From positions 372,001 to 436,000 of the forward strand of contig NZ_SPNJ01000004.1 of NCBI RefSeq assembly GCF_004563925.1: a stretch of DNA of 64,000 bases, read 5' to 3'. This document shows positions 1 through 9,117 of the stretch, in pieces (the first letter of the stretch is position 1; each line of letters begins with the position of its first letter). This stretch comes from Herbaspirillum sp. 3R11. GTDB lineage: Bacteria; Pseudomonadota; Gammaproteobacteria; Burkholderiales; Burkholderiaceae_D. The position numbers and the translations under genes are program-made. The notes under the pieces were generated by a model. That model made no database searches. It saw only the letters and a list, made by a program, of their open reading frames with translations, and was not told the origin of the DNA.

Positions 1-1831
1 TCATGCTGCCTGTGGAGATCTGCGAGTTCTGCAGGTTCAGTACGCCGTTGTTAAGAAGCGTTCCAGTGACGACAACGTTGGATCCAAAGATATTCGACAA
101 CGAACCGCCGGTGTTGATGGTCAAATTACCTGTCGCGACGTTGCCGCCCACCGGCAAGCCGACTGCTATGAGATTGCTACTCAGATTCAGGAAAGAACCG
201 TTGTTGATCGACAGGTTGCCGTTGCCATTGCCGCCGCTGCCTTCACTGACAGTCAGGACGCCACCGTTAAGACCGATCGTCGCGCTGTTGACCTGGGCCG
301 AATGGGTGCCGGACGTGAGACCGTTGACGTTGGTGTTCAGATTCAATCCCAGCTTGTTCGAAGTGCTGGTGATGTCGGCATTGATGATGATGTTGTTGTC
401 GGCATTGAGCGTCAGCGCGGCGTCTGTCCCGGTGGTCTTGTTGATCGCTGCATTGACCGTGATGTTGCCGCCGTTGGCCGCGCCGCCCGCGCCGGTAGTC
501 AGGGTAACGCTGTTGCCCAGATTAAGCTGGGTGACAATGGTTCCTGCTTCGATCGTGGCGCTGCCGCCGGTCGATGTGATCACGCTGCCGCTGTTGGAGA
601 CTGCCGATGTACCGGTGGCCACCACGGTGAGGTCATACGGATCGATCAGCCATTCGCCGCCGGTGCCGACGTCCGGCGCCTTGACGACATCCAGCGTTTT
701 CTTGCCGGAGGTTTCGACAAAACCGCCCAGGCCCGGCGCACCGCGCGCCGAGACGTCGCCGTCGATATATGCCGCGCCGTCCGAATACAACACCACGCTG
801 CCGCCCTTGGTGACGCCGTCGGCGGTGATCTTCGAGTTCGCGGTCGTAGTCAGTTTTTGCGAGGCGCGCAGGAAGATGCGGCCGCCTTCGCTGACCACAC
901 TGCTGGCATTGATGTTGCCGCTGTTGGTGACCAGGCCGGCAGCGATGCCGATGCGACCTGCTTCGGCGGTGATGGTGCCCAGGTTGGTGACGCTGCCGGC
1001 GGCGCCGGTGACGCATACCGTCACGCCTGGCGTGGCGGTGTCGATCAGTTGCACGGTCTGGCCGGCAGCCAGCAGGACTTCGCCGTTGGGGCTATGGATG
1101 ATGCCGTTATTGGTCACGCTGGCGCCGATCAGATAGACGCTGCCGCCGGTGGCGCTCTTGATGGTGCCCTGGTTATCGATGTTGCCGGCATTGCCGCCGT
1201 TGACGAAAGTCAGGCGTCCCGCCAGGAAGTCGCTGTCGCTGATGTTGAGCGTGCTGCCGATGAACCGCGCGACGTCGACCACACCGCCCGGCCCGACCAT
1301 GAGGCCGTTCTGATTGACCAGCACGACGGTGCCGTTGGACTTCAGCAAACCATAGATCTGCGACGGATCGGCGCCCGTTACGCGCGCCAGGAAGGCGTTG
1401 CTTGCGCTGGTCTGGCTGATATCGACGACGGCGTTGGCGCCGATGCTGAAACTGGTGAAATTGCCGATGGCGGCACTGGAACTCTGATTGATGTTCAGCG
1501 TATTGCCGTTCTGCGCGATGGTAGCGGTGCCGGCGGTGATGACGCCACCGGTCGGCAAGGTATTCACGCCCGGCGCCGCCGCCATGGCCGGCACGTTCCA
1601 GGCGGCGCAGATCGCCGCCGCCGTCACCGACATGCGCAGCGCGCTGCCGAACATGGCGCGCCACGACCGTCGCAACAGACCCGTCAGCAATTGCGGGACC
1701 GGCTTGCGCGGACGCCAGCTCATGGTCAGGCGGCGGTTTCCCACGCGCATCGTAAAGGAAGCCGGCATCAGTTCGATGCGGTTGAAATCTTGCGCCGGAT
1801 TGGCCTGGCGCGTTTGGCTTTGTTCATTCAT
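1..1831 (-). CDS. TpsA-type two-partner secretion exoprotein (filamentous haemagglutinin family), 3' end outside window
   Basis: An open frame of 610 codons starts at ATG 1831 and runs off the left edge without a stop, so only the N-terminal part is visible. After a long leader (about 85 residues: basic stretch, hydrophobic SVTAAAICAAW, Ala-rich cleavage region ending AMAAA) comes a TPS secretion domain. Its features are an NINQSS repeat start, LVNQNGLMVGPGGVVDV, and GGSVYLIGASVTNNG with GEVLLAAGQTVQL. Then comes the WLIDPYDLTVV block common in large TPS adhesins, and after it Gly/Asn/Ser/Thr-rich beta-helix repeats. The start lies 1 nt past the stop of tpsB, with GGGG about 8 nt upstream, so the two are co-transcribed. 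The expected product is a secreted beta-helical adhesin, haemagglutinin or contact-dependent toxin. The effector C-terminus that would decide is missing. The leader lacks an obvious classical ESPR signature. Confidence 0.9.
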   Translation of the reverse strand, partial: MNEQSQTRQANPAQDFNRIELMPASFTMRVGNRRLTMSWRPRKPVPQLLTGLLRRSWRAMFGSALRMSVTAAAICAAWNVPAMAAAPGVNTLPTGGVITAGTATIAQNGNTLNINQSSSAAIGNFTSFSIGANAVVDISQTSASNAFLARVTGADPSQIYGLLKSNGTVVLVNQNGLMVGPGGVVDVARFIGSTLNISDSDFLAGRLTFVNGGNAGNIDNQGTIKSATGGSVYLIGASVTNNGIIHSPNGEVLLAAGQTVQLIDTATPGVTVCVTGAAGSVTNLGTITAEAGRIGIAAGLVTNSGNINASSVVSEGGRIFLRASQKLTTTANSKITADGVTKGGSVVLYSDGAAYIDGDVSARGAPGLGGFVETSGKKTLDVVKAPDVGTGGEWLIDPYDLTVVATGTSAVSNSGSVITSTGGSATIEAGTIVTQLNLGNSVTLTTGAGGAANGGNITVNAAINKTTGTDAALTLNADNNIIINADITSTSNKLGLNLNTNVNGLTSGTHSAQVNSATIGLNGGVLTVSEGSGGNGNGNLSINNGSFLNLSSNLIAVGLPVGGNVATGNLTINTGGSLSNIFGSNVVVTGTLLNNGVLNLQNSQISTGSM

Positions 1832-1832
1832 T

Positions 1833-3437
1833 TCAGAACCCCAGTGTCGCACTGACGTGCGCGTTCAGATCACCACGTTTTTCGGTGCTCGACGTTCCCG
1901 GCACGCTCACGCGCGCCACGTCCAGTTTCACGTTGAAGTCGCGGCTGAAGGTGTAGCGTGCACCGAAACCGATGCTCGAGACCGTCACGCTGTTGACCAC
2001 ACTGCCTCCGCCGACATTGTTGTTGTAGCCGCGGCCAATGTCGTAGAAGGCCAGCAGACGCAGGCTGCCTTTGGACAACAGTTCCGGCGTATAGACTTCG
2101 GCGTTGACGATAACGCCACCGTCGGCCGCCACCGCGCGTTCAGTGAATCCGCGTACGGCTGTGGAGCCGGCCAGGCCGAATTGTTCCGCCGAGACCAGTG
2201 CATCCTTGGCGATTTGCGCGGTGCCGGCCAGGCGCATCTGCCAGTCGTTGGCAAAGGCCTTGAAGAACGACGCCGCGCCGCGCAGGACGACGAAATTGTC
2301 GACGGTGTCGCGGCCGGTGATGTAAGAGTAATGATCGCTGCGACCATTGACGGTGTAGGTCGGTCCGATCGCGATATTGCGCGAAATGCCGATGTTGTAA
2401 TCCACGTTCTGCGTCGCCGACCGCGTTTGTCCGCTGTAAGTCAGGCTCAAGGGCATGGTCTTGTAAGCCACGCAGGAACCGATGTTCAGGCTGACGCCCG
2501 CGAAGTCGCAGCGCGAGTCGATCTTCTTGTAGTCGAGGCCTGCCACCAGCTTGCTGGTGCTTTCGCCTTCGCGCGCGAAGAAGTGATTCCAGCGCAGGCC
2601 GACCACGTCGCCCTTGCCGGTAAAGCCGATCAGACCGTTCGGTGCGCCGACGCTGCCCGGTGTATTGACGCTGGACTTACCGTAGATGAATTCGATGCTG
2701 TCGCCGAGCGTGTACAGCGGAATGCGATAACCCAGCGAATACAGATTGACCTTGACGCCGCTCGGGCTGTCTGGCGACGTAGTGTAGGCCAGTGTGCCGA
2801 CTTGGTCGCGGTCGAACAGGTTGGCGTGCTGGATCGCGATGCCGGTACGCCAGTTGCCGGTGGCCGGTGCGCCGGTGTTGTCGACCGTCATGAACACGCG
2901 CAACGGATTGTAGTCGGTCACCTTGACGTCGGCGTCGACCTTGCCTTCCTCGTCGCTGACGCTGAGTGCGACATTGACCTGCTTGGCCGGATTGTCATTG
3001 CTCAGTTGCACGGCCTGCGAAATGGCGGTGAGGTTGGGCGATTTGCCAACCTGCAGTTGCGGCAAGCTGTTGCGGATGTTCTGTTCGCTGAAGTACTTGT
3101 TGTCGCTGACGGTGATCTGACCGATGACCGATTCGCTGATGTTGATGATCACCACGCCGCTGGTCAGCTCCTGCTCGGGTACGTTGACCTGCACCGCGCT
3201 GTAGCCGGCCTTGCGATAGGCTGCTTCCAGCGCTTCGAGTGCTTGCTGCACGTCGCCATAGACACGGCCGGGACCGGTCAACGGCGCGACGGCGCGTTGC
3301 AGCTCCGCCTCTGACAGCAGCGTATTGCCCTCAATCTGGAAACGCGTGATGTTGAAACGCTCGTCGTCGGCCAGCACGCTCGCCGCGACGACGGTCAACG
3401 TCATCCCCAATAGACATTGCATCAAACGATGTTTCAT
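1833..3437 (-). CDS. TpsB outer-membrane transporter (ShlB/FhaC/HecB family)
   Basis: A 534-residue outer-membrane pore that exports the adjacent TpsA protein. A signal peptide of about 23 residues (hydrophobic LLGMTLTVVAASV, cleaved near LA-DD) is followed by POTRA-type sequence (FNITRFQIEGNTLLSEAEL; VYGDVQQALEALEAAYRKAGY) to about residue 190. The rest is a beta-barrel. The conserved TpsB loop-6 signature is present at about residues 425-440 (LAGSTAVRGFTERA), and the protein ends in a terminal Phe (ATLGF), the usual outer-membrane assembly signal. Two cysteines about 14 residues apart (near 305 and 319) may form a disulfide in an extracellular loop. Length and domain order fit the family. 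It is first in the tpsBA operon. Confidence 0.95.
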   Translation of the reverse strand: MKHRLMQCLLGMTLTVVAASVLADDERFNITRFQIEGNTLLSEAELQRAVAPLTGPGRVYGDVQQALEALEAAYRKAGYSAVQVNVPEQELTSGVVIINISESVIGQITVSDNKYFSEQNIRNSLPQLQVGKSPNLTAISQAVQLSNDNPAKQVNVALSVSDEEGKVDADVKVTDYNPLRVFMTVDNTGAPATGNWRTGIAIQHANLFDRDQVGTLAYTTSPDSPSGVKVNLYSLGYRIPLYTLGDSIEFIYGKSSVNTPGSVGAPNGLIGFTGKGDVVGLRWNHFFAREGESTSKLVAGLDYKKIDSRCDFAGVSLNIGSCVAYKTMPLSLTYSGQTRSATQNVDYNIGISRNIAIGPTYTVNGRSDHYSYITGRDTVDNFVVLRGAASFFKAFANDWQMRLAGTAQIAKDALVSAEQFGLAGSTAVRGFTERAVAADGGVIVNAEVYTPELLSKGSLRLLAFYDIGRGYNNNVGGGSVVNSVTVSSIGFGARYTFSRDFNVKLDVARVSVPGTSSTEKRGDLNAHVSATLGF

Positions 3438-3986
3438 TTTTTTATGCTTGGTTCAGGACCACGCCGGCCTGCAATCTGCAAACCGCCGTCGCCTCGATTT
3501 ATCGTGAACTTCCCTGCCCTCTTGCGTCCGTGCGCATTCTTCATGCGCGCCAACGCCCCTGCATTCCTCCGGTCCGGATCGCCCGCTTCATCACACATCG
3601 CGCATATGCCATGCACACGTAAAACCGCCGGGTGCTTGCGCACGCAGCAATTCAGCGACAGAGACTATCCAGTGGAGAGAAATATGATGCGAAGGCGATC
3701 GTCATCGCCGCATCCGTAGCGCCTGCGCGTTTGTTTTTCTTTTTACGCGCGCTGCCCGATCCTGCGACGAAAACCGCCATCTGAGCGCCACCCACCCCGA
3801 CGGCGCTACATACCGGCAAGTATAAGATTGCGTCTATTGCCTGTCGACAAAAATCGCGCATATTCGGTATGCGTTTTCGCTTAACTTACAACGCCCTGCT
3901 GCTTTAATTTCCACATGGAAATTTAATATGGTGTTTTGCCTCGAAACGCGTGTCCCGGGCGGCATTCGCGCCGCCCGGGAACGTTG
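3438..3986. other. 549-bp intergenic region upstream of tpsBA
   Basis: It holds the presumed tpsBA promoter (read leftwards) and the 3' end of the cyclase transcript. Besides the hairpin at 3953-3980, the only clear structure is a short inverted repeat at 3906-3923 (AATTTCC-ACAT-GGAAATT) in an AT-rich patch, which could be an operator or a second hairpin. Small frames here lack ribosome sites and family resemblance, so I see no gene. Confidence 0.5.
3953..3980 (-). terminator. GC-rich hairpin downstream of the cyclase gene
   Basis: A perfect 11-bp stem (TCCCGGGCGGC / GCCGCCCGGGA) with a 6-nt loop lies 7 nt past the stop codon of the minus-strand cyclase gene. The U-tract after it is poor, so termination may be inefficient or Rho-assisted. 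Confidence 0.6.
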
Positions 3987-6248
3987 TTATTTTGTCTCGA
4001 AGGTGGTCACGCCGTCCCAATCCGCCGGCAACGGATGCTCACGGAAATAGGCGATGCGTTGCAGGTAGAGATCGTACAAACCGTGCGCGCTTTCTTGCTG
4101 CAAGGCAAGGATTGCCTGTTCGGCCTGATCCCATTGTTGCTGGCGCACCAGCGCCAATGCCGCCGTCCATTTGTCGAGCGAAGCGCGTTGCGCAGATGTC
4201 AGTTCGCTATCCAGTCCCAGCGGTTCGAAAATCGGCACCGGTTCGTTCTTGCCTTTGACGCGCACGCGGTCCAGTTCGCGGTAGGCGAACTCGGGTGCGG
4301 CATCGCGCGTTGCCAGGCCGACCAGCACACCGACACCGTAGACCTTGGTGATCGATTCCAGGCGCGACGACAGATTGACGGCGTCGCCCATCACCGTGTA
4401 CGCCTTGCGGATCTTCGAGCCCATGTCGCCCACGCGCATGTTGCCGGTGTTGAGGCCGATGCCGATCTTCAGCGGCGGCCAGTTGCGCTTAGCGAATTCT
4501 TCGTTGAGGACCAGGCAGCTTTGCTGCATTTTCAGCGCCGTCGTCACCGCGCGCGCAGCGTGGTCGGGCAACTCGATCGGCGCACCCCAGAACGCCATCA
4601 CGGCATCGCCGATGTACTTGTCGAGCGTGCCGCGATTGCCGCGAATGTCTTCCGACATGGCGGTCAGGTAGGCGTTGATGTACTCGCGCAATTCATTGGG
4701 CTGGAGGCCTTCCGAGATCGTGGTGAAGCCGCGCACGTCGGAGAACATCACGGTCAGTTCGCGGCTCTCGCCTTCCATGTTGTAGCTGGCCGGGTTCGCC
4801 GCCATTTCGGCGACCAGTTCCGGCGCGACGTATTCGCCGAACAGGTTGACGATGGCGCGGCGGTTGCGGTATTCGAACAGGTAGCCCCAGCCCAGATTGC
4901 AGATGAACAGCGCCGCGATCAGCAGCAAGGCGGTGGCCATCGGCAGCACCAGCCCGGCGCTGTCATACAGCCAGAAGTTGAGCGCGCCGATGCCGACCGC
5001 CGTGCCCGACGCCAGCAGGATCGACCATAGCGGTCCCAGCAACGGCAGCAGCAGGCCAAGCACCAGGCCGATCACGAGGATCTGCACGAGGTCGAAGCCG
5101 ATGGCGAATTCCGGGCGCTGCTTGAAGTCGCCGTCGAGGATGGAGGCGATGATGTTGGCGTGGATTTCCACACCGGGATAGTTCGGGCTCACCGGGGTGG
5201 CCCGCAAATCGTACAGGCCCGGCACCGTGGTGCCGACCAGCAGGACGCGGCCGGCCAGGTCGTTCTTGGGAATGCGGCCCTTTAGGATGTCGACCGCCGG
5301 CACGTAACGGAACGCGCCGCCGTGCACGCCGCCGCGACCGCGGTAGGTCACCAGCGTGGTCAGGTGGCGTTCGACCGGGATGAAGGTCGGGCGCGGTTTG
5401 GTGTCGAGCGCGATCGATTCAAGCGCACCGTAGTCGCGCAGCTGCTGGTCCGACATTACTGCATCCTGCTGCAGGAAGATCGGCTTCATGCGCGTGGCGC
5501 CGAGCGCTGAACGGGCGCTGGCCAGCGCCAGCGATTCGTAGAAGTTGTCGCCTACTTGCGCAATCAGCGGTACGCGGCGGATCAGGCCGTCGTTATCGAG
5601 CAAGGGATTGAAGAAGCCGCCGGCTTCGGCCGCCTCCTGCAGCTGTGGCAAGTTGGCGCCGTAGGCTTTCCAGTTGGTGACGTCGAGACGGCGACCGCCG
5701 AGGCTGGCCAGCGTAAACACCGGTTTCGGCAACTGGCCTTTGGCGATGGCGTCGGGTTCATTGGACAGGTTGTAGCCCATCACCACCGGGCGGCCCTGAA
5801 TGGCGGCAGCCATGCGCGCGTCGAAATCGAGTTTGGATTTGAGCGTCAGCAATTGCTGGCCGAATTGCGGCAGGCCCTTGAGTTCACTATGGGCCAGGCT
5901 CTCCAGGGTGGCGTAGCCGGAGCTGTTGTCGGGTTCGGCGAACACCACGTCGAAGGCGACGGTCTGCGCTTCGTAGCTGTCGGTCATCTTGCTGATGAGG
6001 GCGGCGACGACGTCGCGGCTCCACGGCCAGCGACCGACTTCGGCGATGCTCTTCTCGTCGATGTCGACGATGATGATGCGCGGATCGGTTTCCACTTTGG
6101 CGATGCGCATGCGCATGTCGTAGAAGAACAGATCAATGCGCTCGGTCAGGAACGCCGGCAGCATGCCCATCACCTGCCCGCCCGCCAGTAGCGTCAGCAC
6201 CAGCGCCAACGACCAGCGCGCACCATGTTTTGCAAAGAGACGACGCAC
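3987..6248 (-). CDS. CHASE2-domain adenylate/guanylate cyclase (class III)
   Basis: A 753-residue membrane-bound class III nucleotide cyclase that makes cAMP (or cGMP) in response to an extracytoplasmic signal. One N-terminal membrane segment (about 13-32) precedes a CHASE2 sensor (RIIIVDIDEKSIAEVGRWPW; VAFDVVFAEPD; LVGTTVPGLYDLRATPV) reaching about residue 380. Three closely spaced membrane helices follow (about 385-455), then the catalytic domain. The metal-binding aspartates are in FSDVRGFT (about 504) and DKYIGDAVMAFW (about 549). The base/transition-state motif VMGDAVNLSSRLE (about 620-628) is intact, so the enzyme should be active. It is transcribed alone, with a hairpin after the stop. 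The ligand sensed cannot be read from sequence. Confidence 0.93.
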   Translation of the reverse strand: MRRLFAKHGARWSLALVLTLLAGGQVMGMLPAFLTERIDLFFYDMRMRIAKVETDPRIIIVDIDEKSIAEVGRWPWSRDVVAALISKMTDSYEAQTVAFDVVFAEPDNSSGYATLESLAHSELKGLPQFGQQLLTLKSKLDFDARMAAAIQGRPVVMGYNLSNEPDAIAKGQLPKPVFTLASLGGRRLDVTNWKAYGANLPQLQEAAEAGGFFNPLLDNDGLIRRVPLIAQVGDNFYESLALASARSALGATRMKPIFLQQDAVMSDQQLRDYGALESIALDTKPRPTFIPVERHLTTLVTYRGRGGVHGGAFRYVPAVDILKGRIPKNDLAGRVLLVGTTVPGLYDLRATPVSPNYPGVEIHANIIASILDGDFKQRPEFAIGFDLVQILVIGLVLGLLLPLLGPLWSILLASGTAVGIGALNFWLYDSAGLVLPMATALLLIAALFICNLGWGYLFEYRNRRAIVNLFGEYVAPELVAEMAANPASYNMEGESRELTVMFSDVRGFTTISEGLQPNELREYINAYLTAMSEDIRGNRGTLDKYIGDAVMAFWGAPIELPDHAARAVTTALKMQQSCLVLNEEFAKRNWPPLKIGIGLNTGNMRVGDMGSKIRKAYTVMGDAVNLSSRLESITKVYGVGVLVGLATRDAAPEFAYRELDRVRVKGKNEPVPIFEPLGLDSELTSAQRASLDKWTAALALVRQQQWDQAEQAILALQQESAHGLYDLYLQRIAYFREHPLPADWDGVTTFETK

Positions 6249-6359
6249 GGCTTTCCCCTGAGAATATTTTGTTGCGATGATGCCAGCACTACCGGCGAAT
6301 CACAACGGAATTCCGTATACGGGAAGCGGCGTCAGCGCGCCGTCAGTGGCAGAAACCGA

Positions 6360-7610
6360 TCAAGAGAATTTCCGCACGGCATCTAAAGCGAGGCCGGCGC
6401 CGATGCTGCCGAACAAATCGCCTTCGACTTGTTTGGCATTCGGCACCAGCGCGGCGATGCGCTTGCGCAGCAGGTGCACGCCGCTGGAGCCGCCGGTGAA
6501 GAACACCGAATCGATGGCGTCGGCCTTCACGCCGGCGTCGGCCAGCAGCTTGCCGACGGTCTGCTCGACCGACTCCACCAGATGGTCGATGCTGGCGTCG
6601 AAACCGGCGCGGCTCAGTTGCAGCGTCTCGGGCGGACGCAGGCGGTCGAGCTCGAGCGTGAAGGTTTCATCCGCCGACAGGCCGATCTTGGCCGCTTCCA
6701 CCTGCAGCGCCAGCCAGTGGCCTGCGCGCTGTTCGACCAGGTCGAGCAGGCGCGCGAACTTGTCGCGCTCGGCGACTTCGCGGTAGACGTCCTGCAATTG
6801 CTGCCAGGCCTTGCGCGTGTAGATCAGGTTGATGGTGTGCCAGGTCGCCAGGTTGAAGTAGTAGCTCGACGGCACTTCGCTGTTGCTGGTCAGCTTGCTG
6901 CCGAGACCGAGCAATGGCATGACGCTGGACAGGCTCAGGTATTTATCGAAGTCGGTGCCGCCGACGTGCACGCCACCGGTGGCGAGGATGTCGTCGAGGC
7001 GGTCAGTCTTTTTGGCGCGCTCGGGCGACAGGCGCACCAGCGAAAAGTCCGAGGTGCCGCCGCCGATGTCGGCGATCAGCACCAGTTCTTCGCGATCGAT
7101 GGTGGATTCGTAGTCGAAGGCAGCGGCGATCGGTTCGTACTGGAAGGCGATGTGCTTGAAGCCGACTGCACGTGCGATTTCTTCGAGCGTGTCTTGCGCC
7201 AACTGATCGGCCTCGGCGTTGTCGTCGACGAAGTGCACCGGACGACCCAGCACCACGCTGTCGAAGCGACGGCCGGCGGCGCGTTCGCCGCGCTGCTTGA
7301 GTTCACCGATGAATTGCGACAGCAAGGCGCGGAACGGCAGCGCACGGCCGCCCACTTCAGTCTGGCCGTCGATCATGCCCGAGCCGAGCAGGCTCTTGAG
7401 CGAACGCATGAGCCGGCCCTCGTAGCCGGCCAGGTAGGTCGACAACGCGGCACGGCCGTAGCTGAATTCATTTTCATCGGCGTTGAAGAACACCACCGAC
7501 GGCAACGTCATCTTGCCGTCTTCGAGCGCGAGCAAGGAAGGTTGTCCCTGCCGGCTCCAGCCCATCGTGGAATTGGAAGTGCCGAAATCCACGCCGCAAG
7601 CGTCTGACAT
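6360..7610 (-). CDS. yegD: Hsp70-family chaperone-like ATPase, YegD type
   Basis: A 416-residue actin-fold ATPase of the short Hsp70 subfamily typified by E. coli YegD. The phosphate-1 motif GVDFGTSNST is at residues 6-15, phosphate-2 ADIGGGTSDFSL at about 180, and the adenosine motif FTGGSSGVHLLRKRI at about 375. There is no C-terminal DnaK substrate-binding domain or lid, so it is a lone nucleotide-binding domain of the usual YegD length. The start has a weak GGGAT ribosome site, and the 160 bp up to the histidine kinase stop must hold its promoter. Its substrates are unknown. A 111-bp gap separates it from the cyclase, so co-transcription is possible but not shown. Confidence 0.9.
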   Translation of the reverse strand: MSDACGVDFGTSNSTMGWSRQGQPSLLALEDGKMTLPSVVFFNADENEFSYGRAALSTYLAGYEGRLMRSLKSLLGSGMIDGQTEVGGRALPFRALLSQFIGELKQRGERAAGRRFDSVVLGRPVHFVDDNAEADQLAQDTLEEIARAVGFKHIAFQYEPIAAAFDYESTIDREELVLIADIGGGTSDFSLVRLSPERAKKTDRLDDILATGGVHVGGTDFDKYLSLSSVMPLLGLGSKLTSNSEVPSSYYFNLATWHTINLIYTRKAWQQLQDVYREVAERDKFARLLDLVEQRAGHWLALQVEAAKIGLSADETFTLELDRLRPPETLQLSRAGFDASIDHLVESVEQTVGKLLADAGVKADAIDSVFFTGGSSGVHLLRKRIAALVPNAKQVEGDLFGSIGAGLALDAVRKFS

Positions 7611-7770
7611 GCTTATCCCTGCTTTTTTGCAAAGGCGCGATGATATAGAAAAGCACGGCGCGTGTCTGTAGTAAAGCGGATACCGGAGGCGCGGCTTTTC
7701 GCAATGCGGGAAATATTATGCAAACGACAATGAAATGACTGCAAAAGCAGCCAAAGAGGACGTCTGATCC

Positions 7771-9117
7771 TCAGACTGCCGCGGCCTTGAAGTTGATCCG
7801 GAAACGCGCGCCCGGCCCGGCGTTCTCAGCCTGCAGCGTCCAGCCATGGGCATGGGCGATCTCCTCGCAGATGGACAAACCCAGCCCGGCGCCTTCGTCG
7901 CGCCGATGCGCGCCGCGCCAGAAGCGTTTGAACAATTGCGGCATGGCGTCGGCCGCAATGCCGTCGCCGTAGTCGCGCACGGCGACGCCACGTACGCTGA
8001 CGTCGACATCGACGGCGCTACCGGGCGGCGCGTGATGCACGGCATTTTCGATCAGGTTGCGCATCAGCACGAACAGCGCGCCGCGGTCGGCCGCGATCAT
8101 TACCGGTTCTTCGTTGGCCGGGCCGACGATATGCACTTCGCGTTGTTGCGCCAGGCGCTCCAGTTGCGCGGAGGCTTCCGCGGCGATGTCCTTGAGGTCG
8201 ATCTGTTCCATCACGTAATTCTGGCGTTCGCTGGCTTCGGCCAGATGCAGCAACTGATGCACCTGACGCGCCATGTGGTCGAGGTCGCGCAGCAAGGCGC
8301 CGCGGTCGCCGCGCTCATCCAGCTCGATCTGGCCGCGCATCAGTGCCAGCGGCGTCTTCAGCTCGTGCGCGGCGGTGGCGAGGAATTCACGCTGCACCCG
8401 ATAGCCGTCCTCGAGCCGTTGCAATGCCAGGTTGAAGGCGTTGAACAGCGGCGTCAGTTCGCTCGGCACGTCTTCCAGCGACAAGCGTGCCGACAGGTTG
8501 TCGACCTGGATCTGCCCGGCGGCGGCGGAAGCCTTGCGCAGCGGCTTCAGGGCGCGATGCAAGGTGGCCACCACGATCAGGCTGAACAGCAGCATGGCGA
8601 CAACGGCGACGGCAATGGCGATCTTCTGTGCTTTTTCGCTGTCGCTGCCGACCATGATCCGTTGCATGCGCTCGCTGCGCATCAGCTGCACGTAGAAGGT
8701 GCGATCGTCATGCGTGAAAGGCACGGTCAGGACTTGTTGTCCTTCGCCGTTGCTGACCACGCGGAAGCGGCTGCGCTGCGGATCGAAGTTCTCGCCGGCG
8801 GGTGTATAGGCTGTGACGGCGTGGTCCGACGACAGCAAGGCGACGCCGCTCTGATCGACCACACGATAGGCGGCATCCTGCAACAGCACGGAATAGATCG
8901 CCGTCATTTTCTGATTCAACTTGACGCTGTCGGGCACGCCGGCGGCATTGAAATGGACGCCTGCGACGATGCGCGCCGCATTGTGCTCCAGATCCAGATT
9001 GATCAGCATGTCCGGGCCCCAGCGCAACAATACGGCCAACACCAATACGACGATGCCGCTGATGCAGCTCAGTGCGATGGCCGTCGTGGTCAGCAGCCTT
9101 GAAGAAAGACTCTTCAT
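7771..9117 (-). CDS. Two-component sensor histidine kinase
   Basis: A 448-residue inner-membrane kinase and the partner of the response regulator upstream, whose stop it overlaps by 4 nt (ATGA). Helices at about 10-32 and 165-187 bracket a periplasmic sensor of about 130 residues, followed by a HAMP linker. The phospho-acceptor is His251 in TAAHELKTPLALM. The ATP domain has N-box NLIENAVHHA, G1 RDYGDGIA, F-box LFKRFW and G2 GAGLGLSI, all intact. The periplasmic part has no recognisable named fold. A small inverted repeat (GTCTGA / TCAGAC, 7762-7776) straddles the stop codon and may contribute to termination. Because it is co-transcribed with a MipA/OmpV porin, it probably responds to envelope conditions or to a solute passing that porin. 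Confidence 0.92.
   Translation of the reverse strand: MKSLSSRLLTTTAIALSCISGIVVLVLAVLLRWGPDMLINLDLEHNAARIVAGVHFNAAGVPDSVKLNQKMTAIYSVLLQDAAYRVVDQSGVALLSSDHAVTAYTPAGENFDPQRSRFRVVSNGEGQQVLTVPFTHDDRTFYVQLMRSERMQRIMVGSDSEKAQKIAIAVAVVAMLLFSLIVVATLHRALKPLRKASAAAGQIQVDNLSARLSLEDVPSELTPLFNAFNLALQRLEDGYRVQREFLATAAHELKTPLALMRGQIELDERGDRGALLRDLDHMARQVHQLLHLAEASERQNYVMEQIDLKDIAAEASAQLERLAQQREVHIVGPANEEPVMIAADRGALFVLMRNLIENAVHHAPPGSAVDVDVSVRGVAVRDYGDGIAADAMPQLFKRFWRGAHRRDEGAGLGLSICEEIAHAHGWTLQAENAGPGARFRINFKAAAV

Noticed and set aside
1488..3314. 608-residue plus-strand open frame over tpsB
   Set aside because: It is antisense to a clear TpsB gene, Arg/Ala/Asp/Val-rich in the way shadow frames of GC-rich genes are, with no ribosome site or domain.
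3417..3861. Small frames in the tpsB upstream region
   Set aside because: No ribosome site, no signal or domain, and overlapping each other on both strands.
6429..7607. 392-residue plus-strand open frame over yegD
   Set aside because: It is the shadow of the Hsp70-type gene. All conserved motifs are on the minus strand.
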